NCBI GenBank assembly: GCA_955652585.1
Contig: CATPBF010000134.1
Location: 1 to 5,523 of the forward strand
From: Candidatus Dormiibacterota bacterium
GTDB lineage: Bacteria > Chloroflexota > Dormibacteria > Dormibacterales > Dormibacteraceae
Reading direction: 5' to 3'
Length of the DNA: 5,523 nt
A program made the position numbers and the translations under genes. Of this stretch, positions 1 to 4,922 are shown in pieces. Position 1 is the stretch's first letter. Every line of letters starts with the position of its first letter. Below the pieces are notes generated by a model. That model was not told where the DNA came from, made no database searches, and saw only the letters and a program-made list of their open reading frames with translations.

Positions 1-2
1 CC

Positions 3-782
3 GCGATCGGCCGCGAACCGCGACTCGGTTTGGCCCCCGGACCTTTTTCAGCGCGCGTGGCGGCGGCGCGCGCGCGGCCGGGCCGTCTCGTGCAGGTCGA
101 AGACGCGCGCGCTTTCCTCGCTCCACTGGGCTCGCGCGAGCTTCCCCTCGACGATGAGCAGCTCGAACGACTCGACCTGCTCGGGCTGCGGACGCTGGGC
201 GCGGTGGCGAGGATCGGCCCGCGCGAGCTCGAAAGCCAGCTCGGCCGCGCGGGCAGGCATGCGGTCATGCTCGCGCGCGGCGCGGAACCAGATGAGCTCG
301 ATCCCTGGCGACCGCCGCAGTTCACAAGCGCGCATCGCCAGTTCGAGCCGCCCGTGGAAGATCGTGAGGCGCTGCTCTTCGTCTCTCGAGCGCTATGCGG
401 CGACCTGGCCGCTGAGCTCGGCCTGCGCGGCGCGGGTGCGAAGCGGGTGCGTGTCCGCCTGGCCTACGAATCGGCCGAGCCCGACGCGCGCGAGTCCATC
501 GTCCGCCATCCTCTCTCCAGTGCGGCCGAGCTGTTCGGGCTGATCGGGCCATGGATCAAGGAATGGCAGCCTCGCGCACCCATCACCGAGCTTTGGATCG
601 ATCTCCCCGTGCTCGAGGCCGCGGGGCGGCGTCAGCTGCGGCTATGGGCGGGCGGTGATGGCAACAGCGAAGAGGTGATTGCCGCGTTCGAGCGGCTGCA
701 GGAACGTCATGGCGACGGCGTGGTGCGCAAGCCGCAACCCGCGCTGCTCTCCTCCCCACTCCCCACGCAGCGATTCGCATGA
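3..782 (+). CDS. imuB: ImuB-like Y-family polymerase homologue, C-terminal part (5' truncated by window edge)
   Basis: Reading from position 3 there is no stop before TGA at 780-782, giving 259 residues of a gene that begins outside the window. A TTG at 30 is not a believable start, because the preceding codons continue the same protein. Visible parts are a LAPGPFSARVAA-type segment (about residues 10-22), a VQVEDARAFLAPL linker before the thumb (30-42), a helix-hairpin-helix thumb around LDLLGLRTLGAVARIGPREL (58-76), the ARGAEPDELDPW segment, and a little-finger-like domain starting at FEPPVED (114-120). This order is typical of ImuB, the adaptor that in studied systems bridges DnaE2 to the beta clamp. 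The palm with the metal-binding acidic residues lies outside the window, so catalytic inactivity cannot be judged. I see no clear clamp motif of the QLPLW type; the tail has only QPALL. The tail ends PLPTQRFA, where many ImuB proteins continue into a further C-terminal domain. A DinB-type polymerase is less likely given the neighbours. Confidence 0.88.
   Translation, partial: AIGREPRLGLAPGPFSARVAAARARPGRLVQVEDARAFLAPLGSRELPLDDEQLERLDLLGLRTLGAVARIGPRELESQLGRAGRHAVMLARGAEPDELDPWRPPQFTSAHRQFEPPVEDREALLFVSRALCGDLAAELGLRGAGAKRVRVRLAYESAEPDARESIVRHPLSSAAELFGLIGPWIKEWQPRAPITELWIDLPVLEAAGRRQLRLWAGGDGNSEEVIAAFERLQERHGDGVVRKPQPALLSSPLPTQRFA
779..782 (+). other. ATGA stop/start overlap (imuB to DUF6504-like gene)
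   Basis: The imuB stop TGA (780-782) and the next ATG (779-781) share bases. The 30 bases upstream are C-rich with no purine-rich ribosome binding site, which points to coupled translation from one mRNA and a roughly matched supply of the two products. Confidence 0.85.
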
Positions 783-1027
783 CGCGCCTGTTCTCGCCCC
801 CTACCCCCGTCACCGTCACCTTGAACAGCGATGGCACGCCCGGCTTCATCGCCGGCGCGTTCAGCGGCGCCCTCGACCCTATCGCGCGCTGGAAGGTCGA
901 GACCGAGTGGTGGAAGCAGCCGGTCGTGCGTGAATACTGGAAGGCGCTTCTCAACGGCGCGCTGCTGTGCGAGCTGTTCCACGACCTCTCCCGAGACGAA
1001 TGGTTCGTGGAGCGGATCTATGACTGA
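779..1027 (+). CDS. DUF6504-like small protein, translationally coupled to imuB
   Basis: This 82-residue protein starts with the ATG of an ATGA overlap with the imuB stop. No Shine-Dalgarno-like sequence precedes the ATG, so translation by re-initiation after imuB is likely. The protein shows an N-terminal PTPVTVTLNSDGTPGFI strand region, then ARWKVETEWWKQPVVREYW (about residues 36-54), then LLCELFHDLSRDEWFVERIYD up to the stop. The pattern of WW, REYW, an acidic 'LF.DL' strand and a terminal W...RIYD matches DUF6504-type proteins encoded beside imuB/dnaE2 in Actinomycetota, and resembles the C-terminal extension of fused ImuB proteins. No biochemical activity is known to me. The context suggests an accessory piece of the mutasome. 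The family call comes from remembered motif patterns, not a search. The usual 'GR.Y.V' core between the two halves is poorly preserved. Confidence 0.68.
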   Translation: MTRLFSPPTPVTVTLNSDGTPGFIAGAFSGALDPIARWKVETEWWKQPVVREYWKALLNGALLCELFHDLSRDEWFVERIYD

Positions 1028-1032
1028 GCGAT

Positions 1033-1431
1033 TCAGAACGGGAGCGGGACCAGGTCAGGTTCTCGCCATTGCGCTCGGGCTTCAGGAGTGAACATCGCCT
1101 CTCGACGCCAGTGCTTGAACGGCAGCGCGGGGTCGAGCAGCATGCTGTGCGCAACGAGGAACGCATCGAAGTCCTCGATCTCCGGGCGGTTCGCGACAGC
1201 ATGCGCGACCAATCGCACCCAGAAGCGAGTCATCGTGTCGTGGTAGCGCGCGGCGTGACCATCCACCGCCGCAAAGTGCTGGATCCCCTCTGCGACCATG
1301 GCCTCAGCCTCGACCAGGCCATATCGACGCACTATCAGCCAGGCCAGCCGCAGGTGGTCGCGGTGATGGAAGTCGGAGTTGGCCAGCTCGGCGCGAAAGA
1401 AGGCGTGCAGGAACGCATCGTCGGAGAGCAT
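1033..1431 (-). CDS. conserved hypothetical His-rich small protein (FHHRDHLRLAW / YHDTMT motifs)
   Basis: This is a 132-residue minus-strand protein. The frame stays open further upstream (to 1575), but ATG at 1431-1429 is chosen because GAGGTG lies 9 bases before it and because the more upstream residues (Arg/Ala-rich) look like a chance GC-rich extension. Visible motifs are FHHRDHLRLAW (residues 21-31), YHDTMTRFW (63-71), a VAHSMLLDPALPFKHWRREAMFT block (about 93-115) and a terminal WREPDLVPLP. The protein appears mostly helical, has no signal peptide or membrane segment, and is probably cytosolic. H22, H23, H26 and H64 fall in conserved-looking motifs and could bind a metal, but that is inference. 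I have seen this motif pattern in bacterial hypothetical proteins but know no function for it. It converges on the DUF6504-like gene with only 5 bases between stops, and its start faces dnaE2 divergently. No direct sign ties it to DNA repair beyond position. Confidence 0.8.
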   Translation of the reverse strand: MLSDDAFLHAFFRAELANSDFHHRDHLRLAWLIVRRYGLVEAEAMVAEGIQHFAAVDGHAARYHDTMTRFWVRLVAHAVANRPEIEDFDAFLVAHSMLLDPALPFKHWRREAMFTPEARAQWREPDLVPLPF

Positions 1432-1440
1432 TGCCGAAGA

Positions 1441-1446
1441 CACCTC
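1441..1446 (-). promoter_or_regulatory. Shine-Dalgarno of the His-rich hypothetical gene
   Basis: On the minus strand GAGGTG (CACCTC on plus) lies 9 bases before the ATG at 1431. It decides the start over the many in-frame codons further upstream. The GTG at 1443 is part of this site and is therefore an unlikely start. Confidence 0.65.
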
Positions 1447-1463
1447 AGAAAAAGAATTGACCC

Positions 1464-1490
1464 CGCCGGATCGCCTCGCTGGCTCCGGCG
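1464..1490. repeat. 7-bp perfect inverted repeat (hairpin) in the divergent intergenic region
   Basis: CGCCGGA (1464-1470) and TCCGGCG (1484-1490) are exact reverse complements around a 13-base loop. If the minus-strand gene is transcribed from near 1550 or above, the hairpin would sit in its 5' leader about 20 bases ahead of the Shine-Dalgarno. No T-run follows on either strand, so a terminator is not supported. A chance palindrome in GC-rich DNA cannot be excluded. Confidence 0.4.
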
Positions 1491-1565
1491 CCTGCCTTGC
1501 GGCTGATGCCAGATCCCTCGCTCGTTTCCTTCGGGGCCATCCACAAACGTAACGCGCCCAATGAG

Positions 1566-1621
1566 TAGATGGCAATCCCTGAGATATGTCGCCTGGCTAC
1601 ATTGTGTAGGCACGCCATCTA
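1566..1621. repeat. 8-bp inverted repeat TAGATGGC ... GCCATCTA flanking the dnaE2 upstream region
   Basis: TAGATGGC (1566-1573) and GCCATCTA (1614-1621) are perfect reverse complements separated by 40 bases. The right arm overlaps the stop codon upstream of dnaE2 and touches its ribosome binding site. The arms enclose the shorter palindrome at 1595-1611. They could be paired protein-binding half sites or the base of an RNA or cruciform stem. The position is suggestive but the arms are short. Confidence 0.4.
1595..1611. promoter_or_regulatory. Candidate operator upstream of dnaE2: GnCTACnnnnnGTAGnC dyad (copy 1)
   Basis: The core CTACATTGTGTAG (1597-1609) is a palindrome with a five-base centre, and a further G/C pair at 1595 and 1611 extends it. 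It lies 20 bases before the TTG start of dnaE2. TACATT at 1598-1603 inside it could act as a weak -10 element, though no good -35 is seen, so a bound protein could block transcription. A nearly identical dyad sits at 4828-4844. dnaE2 genes are commonly LexA-regulated, so a LexA-type box is the natural guess, but the motif is neither GAACnnnnGTTC nor GTTCnnnnnnnGTTC. Confidence 0.45.
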
Positions 1622-1634
1622 AGGCGGCCGTTTG
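1620..1634 (+). promoter_or_regulatory. dnaE2 translation start region (in-frame TAA, AAGGCGG, TTG)
   Basis: An in-frame TAA at 1620-1622 rules out any start further upstream. AAGGCGG (1621-1627) acts as Shine-Dalgarno and TTG at 1632-1634 is the only plausible start codon after the stop. It leads directly into the conserved NPYVELHCHSNFSFLDG beginning of the polymerase. A TTG start may keep expression low. Confidence 0.8.
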
Positions 1635-4600
1635 AACCCGTACGTCGAGCTCCACTGCCACTCCAACTTCTCCTTCCTCGACGGAGGCTCGCACCCAGCC
1701 GAGCTCGCGATGCGCGCCGCCGAGCTCGAGATGCCCGCGCTCGCGATCACCGACCGCGGTGGCGTCTACGGGGCGGTGAAGTTCCTGCAGGCATGCCGCA
1801 AGGTCGGGGTCAAGCCTCTGATCGGCGCTGCCCTCGAGGTCGATGGGGCCGAGCTCTTGCTGATCGCCCGTAACCTTCGGGGCTATTCCAATCTCTGCCG
1901 CCTGATCAGCCTCGCTCACGTCGATCAGCCCAAGGGCGAGGCGCGGGCGCCACTCGCGACCGTCGCCGAGCACCGAGGCGATCTCTTCTACCTCAGCGCC
2001 ACGAATGAAGAGAAGACCTTGCGCGAGCTCCAGGAGGCCCTCGGCAATACGAACGTGTTCAGCGAGCTCCATCACCACCTGGGGTCGGAGGATTCATGGG
2101 TGCTGGAGGGGCGGGCAGCGATGGCGAAGCGGTGCGGCGCGCCGGTCGTGGCCACCAACGAGGTGCACTACCACGTCCGCGAGCGGCGCCGGCTGCATGA
2201 CGTGCTGGTCGCGATCCGCCATCGTGCCACCCTCGAAGAGGCGCGGCCGCACCTCTTTCCCAACACCGAGCACTGCCTCAAGGCAGGCGATGAGATGCGC
2301 CCGCTTTTCAAAGGTCACGCCGAGGCGCTGGCAACGCCATGGGAGATCGCGAAGGAGTGCGACCTCGACCTCGATTTTCGCAAGGTCCGTTTTCCCGGCT
2401 ACCCCGTCCCAGAAGGTGAGACACCTTTCTCCTTTCTCTACAAGCTCTGCTTCGAGGGCGTACGCGAGCGATACCGGCCGATCACGCTCGCCGTCACGCA
2501 GAGGCTGCAGCGCGAGTTGGAGGTGATCGAGAAGACAGGCCTCGCCGAGTTCTTCCTCATCAACTGGGACCTGATGCGCTTTGCGCGCGAACACGGCGTG
2601 CCGGGCCAGGGCCGCGGATCGGCCGCCGACTCGATCGTCGCTTACGTGCTCGGCATCACGCGCGTCGACCCGATCGAGCACAACCTCCTCTTCGAGCGCT
2701 TCCTGCACGAGGAGATGACCAGCACGCCCGACATCGACATCGACTTCTCCACCGAGCATCGCGAGCAGGTGATCCAGTACGTCTACAACAAATACGGCTG
2801 GGAGCGAACCGGGATGGTGTGCAACGTCGTCACGTTCCAGCCTCGCATGGCGATCAGGCAGGTCGGCAAGGCGCTGGGGTTCTCAGCCGAGCTGGTGGAT
2901 CGGCTCGCCAAGGGCGTCGACCGCTGGTTCACAGAGGATGTGGCGGACTCGATGACCGGCGCCGTGCCGCCGCCGGACATGAGGCCGCAGAGCTGGCAGC
3001 AGTTCCTCGAGCTTTGCCGCGAGGTGCAGGACTTTCCGCGTCACCTCTCCATCCACAACGGCGGGATGCTGGTCACAGGCGAGCCGCTGGTGGACATAGC
3101 GCCGGTCGAGCCGGCGACGATGGAGGGCCGGCGCGTCGTCCAGTTCAACAAGGACGACGTCGAGGACCTGGGCCTGATCAAGATGGACATGCTCGGGCTG
3201 CGCACGCTCTCGGTGGTGGCCGAATCATTGGAGCTGATCCGCGACCTGACCGGGGTCCGGCCTGATCTCGACCAGCTGCAGCTCAACGACCCCAAGGTGT
3301 TCGAGATGTGCAGCGAGGCCGACACCATCGGCGTATTCCAGATCGAGTCACGCGCGCAGATGCAGACCCTTCCCCGCACCAGGCCTCAGAGCTTCAACGA
3401 CCTGGTGGTCGAGGTCGCGATCATCAGGCCGGGTCCGATCCAGGGTAATGCGGTCCATCCGTACATCCGGCGCAAGCAGGGTCGCGAGCCGGTCACGTAT
3501 GCACATCCGCTGCTGGAGCCGATCCTCAAGGACACGCTGGGTGTGATCCTGTACCAGGAGCAGATCATCGAGATCGCGATGAGGGTCGCGGGCATGACGC
3601 CGAGCGGGGCCGACATGTTCCGGCGCGCGATGACCCGGCACCTCAATCACGTGGAGATGTCGTCGCTCGAGGGTGACTTCATCGCCGGCTGCCTGGCCAA
3701 CGACGTGCCTCGCGAGGTGGCAGACATGCTCTTTGCGGCGGTGCAGGGCTTTGCGGTGTATGGATTCTGCCGCTCGCATGCCGCCGCGTTTGCGCGCACC
3801 GCGTACGAGACCGCCTGGCTGAAGCTCAATCACGCGGTCGAGTTCGGCTGCGGCCTCCTCAACAACCAGCCGATGGGCTTCTATCACCCGAGCGTGCTGG
3901 TCGAGGACCTGAAGAGGCACGGTGTGGTGGTGCTGCCGGTGGACGTCAACCGCTCCGATATCCGCTGCCTGCCCGAAGCCCTGGGCGAATCGGCACGTTT
4001 GGCGCCAAACGCCCCCTTCATGGGACTGCGAACCACACCGTTGGCGCCAAAAGGGCGCATTGAGAACACCCACGCGATGCGGATCGGCTTCAACTACGTG
4101 CGCGACCTCGGCGAGGACGGACGCAACGCGATCGTTGTCGAGCGCACCACGGGCGGCGCCTACACCTCCTTTGACAATTTCCTCGACCGCCTCCGCGGCG
4201 GCCCCATCGGCCCCCACGCCGTGCGCAACCTCGTGATGGTCGGCGCCTTCGACGGGCTCGGCCGGCCGCGCCGCGAGCTGCTGTGGGGCTGGCAGGAGCG
4301 ATGGCACGGCCACGGATTGCGCCGCGGCATCGAGCCCCAGTCGGAGCTGAAGCTGAAAGCGGTCGCGCCCAGCCTGCCCGAGCTCGACGACTTCGACATC
4401 AACCAGCTCGAGTACCGCATCTCCGACCTCTCGACCGGCCACCACCTCATCCATTTCTGCAGAGACAGACTCGACGAGCTCGGCGCCATCCAAAGCAATC
4501 AGCTCGCACCAACTCCCAGTGGTAGAAGAGTGCGAGTCGCCGGACTCGTCATCACCCGCCAGGCACCCTCGACCGCGAAGAAGATCCGCTTCTTCACGCT

Positions 4601-4802
4601 GGAGGACGAGTTCGGACAGGTCAACGTGACGATCAAACCCGACGTGTACGACCGCTACCGGCAGGTCGCGAACCGCCAGCCGATCCTCGTCATCGACGGG
4701 GTGATGCAGCGTCAGGATGGAGTTTGGTCTGTCCTGGCCGCCCATATCCAGGCCCTGGAAGGCGTTTCGCGGGCCAAGCAAAGGTCCCACGACTACCGCT
4801 AG
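1632..4802 (+). CDS. dnaE2: error-prone DNA polymerase DnaE2 (ImuC), C-family
   Basis: This complete 1056-residue polymerase, of usual length for DnaE2, performs template-directed DNA synthesis past lesions and is the catalytic member of the ImuB/DnaE2 mutasome. Domains in order: an N-terminal PHP domain (ELHCHSNFSFLDG at 6-18, ALAITDRGGVYGAV at 37-49, ATNEVHYH at 174-181); a palm with GQGRGSAADS (325-334), PDIDIDF (366-372; metal-binding D369 and D371 by alignment to E. coli DnaE D401 and D403) and GLIKMDMLGLRTL (514-526; D519 matching D555); a fingers region with EVAIIRPGPIQG (594-605), GVILYQEQ (637-644) and GFCRSHAAAFA (711-721); then LLNNQPMGFYHPSVLVEDLKRHG (742-764), an HhH region, and a C-terminal OB fold (VRVAGLVITRQ at 967-977, IRFFTLEDEFGQVNVTI at 985-1001). 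It ends RSHDYR, close to the DnaE2 hallmark tail. There is no exonuclease insertion and no evident QxxLF clamp motif, consistent with clamp access through ImuB. PHP position 42 is Arg where DnaE1 often has His. Residues about 783-815 look like an extra codon-atypical loop. The gene has its own upstream region and is not in an operon with imuB here. Confidence 0.97.
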   Translation: MNPYVELHCHSNFSFLDGGSHPAELAMRAAELEMPALAITDRGGVYGAVKFLQACRKVGVKPLIGAALEVDGAELLLIARNLRGYSNLCRLISLAHVDQPKGEARAPLATVAEHRGDLFYLSATNEEKTLRELQEALGNTNVFSELHHHLGSEDSWVLEGRAAMAKRCGAPVVATNEVHYHVRERRRLHDVLVAIRHRATLEEARPHLFPNTEHCLKAGDEMRPLFKGHAEALATPWEIAKECDLDLDFRKVRFPGYPVPEGETPFSFLYKLCFEGVRERYRPITLAVTQRLQRELEVIEKTGLAEFFLINWDLMRFAREHGVPGQGRGSAADSIVAYVLGITRVDPIEHNLLFERFLHEEMTSTPDIDIDFSTEHREQVIQYVYNKYGWERTGMVCNVVTFQPRMAIRQVGKALGFSAELVDRLAKGVDRWFTEDVADSMTGAVPPPDMRPQSWQQFLELCREVQDFPRHLSIHNGGMLVTGEPLVDIAPVEPATMEGRRVVQFNKDDVEDLGLIKMDMLGLRTLSVVAESLELIRDLTGVRPDLDQLQLNDPKVFEMCSEADTIGVFQIESRAQMQTLPRTRPQSFNDLVVEVAIIRPGPIQGNAVHPYIRRKQGREPVTYAHPLLEPILKDTLGVILYQEQIIEIAMRVAGMTPSGADMFRRAMTRHLNHVEMSSLEGDFIAGCLANDVPREVADMLFAAVQGFAVYGFCRSHAAAFARTAYETAWLKLNHAVEFGCGLLNNQPMGFYHPSVLVEDLKRHGVVVLPVDVNRSDIRCLPEALGESARLAPNAPFMGLRTTPLAPKGRIENTHAMRIGFNYVRDLGEDGRNAIVVERTTGGAYTSFDNFLDRLRGGPIGPHAVRNLVMVGAFDGLGRPRRELLWGWQERWHGHGLRRGIEPQSELKLKAVAPSLPELDDFDINQLEYRISDLSTGHHLIHFCRDRLDELGAIQSNQLAPTPSGRRVRVAGLVITRQAPSTAKKIRFFTLEDEFGQVNVTIKPDVYDRYRQVANRQPILVIDGVMQRQDGVWSVLAAHIQALEGVSRAKQRSHDYR
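3996..4050. repeat. Paired TTGGCGCCAA palindromes inside dnaE2 (possible in-frame palindromic insertion)
   Basis: CGTTTGGCGCCAAACG (3996-4011) is a 16-bp perfect palindrome. Its core TTGGCGCCAA (3999-4008) recurs exactly at 4041-4050, 42 bp downstream. Both copies encode Leu-Ala-Pro. The stretch around them uses codons less favoured in the rest of the gene (TTG, CCA, GGA, CGA, ACA, AAA, ATT). It encodes a loop between the PVDVNRSD motif (769-776) and MRIGFNYVRDLGE (816-828), which in remembered DnaE2 sequences are separated by a shorter linker. An inserted element is an inference; the palindromes themselves are directly visible. Confidence 0.5.
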
Positions 4803-4827
4803 GAAACCCGAGCGGAACGGCACCAAA

Positions 4828-4844
4828 GCCTACTTTCTGTAGCC
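4828..4844. promoter_or_regulatory. Candidate operator: GnCTACnnnnnGTAGnC dyad (copy 2)
   Basis: The core CTACTTTCTGTAG (4830-4842) matches copy 1 at 11 of 13 positions and is likewise extended by a G/C pair at 4828 and 4844. It lies 26 bases after the dnaE2 stop and 79 bases before the DUF1003 ATG. It could regulate the DUF1003 gene, or be a small RNA hairpin in the dnaE2 3' end. The short 4-bp stem makes the hairpin reading weaker than a DNA-binding site reading. Confidence 0.4.
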
Positions 4845-4859
4845 AGACGAGGGTCTTTT
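4845..4859 (+). terminator. Weak terminator-like hairpin after dnaE2
   Basis: AGAC (4845-4848) and GTCT (4853-4856) can pair around a GAGG loop and lead into TTTT (4856-4859). The stem has only 4 bp and the T-run is short, so termination would be inefficient. It is placed sensibly, 43 bases past the dnaE2 stop. The rest of 4803-4922 holds nothing else convincing; GGCGCGCC at 4878-4885 is an ordinary GC palindrome. Confidence 0.22.
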
Positions 4860-4910
4860 GAGCGAAGCTATCGAATTGGCGCGCCTGCACCACGCAACGC
4901 AGCAACCCCA

Positions 4911-4917
4911 GAGGAAG
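4911..4917 (+). promoter_or_regulatory. Shine-Dalgarno of the DUF1003 gene
   Basis: GAGGAAG ends 5 bases before the ATG at 4923. This strong purine-rich site fixes the start and shows that this 3' truncated frame is a real gene. Confidence 0.75.
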
Positions 4918-4922
4918 ACCAA

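Noticed and set aside
1457..1485. TTGACC as a -35 box for dnaE2
   Set aside because: No -10-like sequence occurs 16-18 bases downstream; the matching region is tggctc.
1069..1506. Plus-strand open frame of 145 residues over the His-rich gene
   Set aside because: It is the complement of the minus-strand gene, which has a ribosome binding site and clear conserved-looking motifs; the plus-strand translation shows none.
1432..1575. 48-residue N-terminal extension of the His-rich protein to an ATG at 1575
   Set aside because: The extension is Arg/Ala-rich and would place the intergenic hairpin inside coding DNA. The internal ATG at 1431 has a well-spaced GAGGTG.
1335..2078. Minus-strand open frame of 247 residues across the dnaE2 start and upstream region
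   Set aside because: It overlaps the conserved PHP domain of dnaE2 and, in another frame, the His-rich gene. It has no recognisable motif and no ribosome binding site support.
3348..4826. Long minus-strand open frame of 492 residues antisense to dnaE2
   Set aside because: It is composed of Val/Asp/Glu/His-rich low-information sequence typical of the antisense of a GC-rich gene, has no recognisable domain, and fully overlaps a well-conserved polymerase.
4878..4885. GGCGCGCC palindrome before the DUF1003 gene
   Set aside because: Short all-GC palindromes are expected in DNA of this composition, and it is not repeated elsewhere in the intergenic regions.
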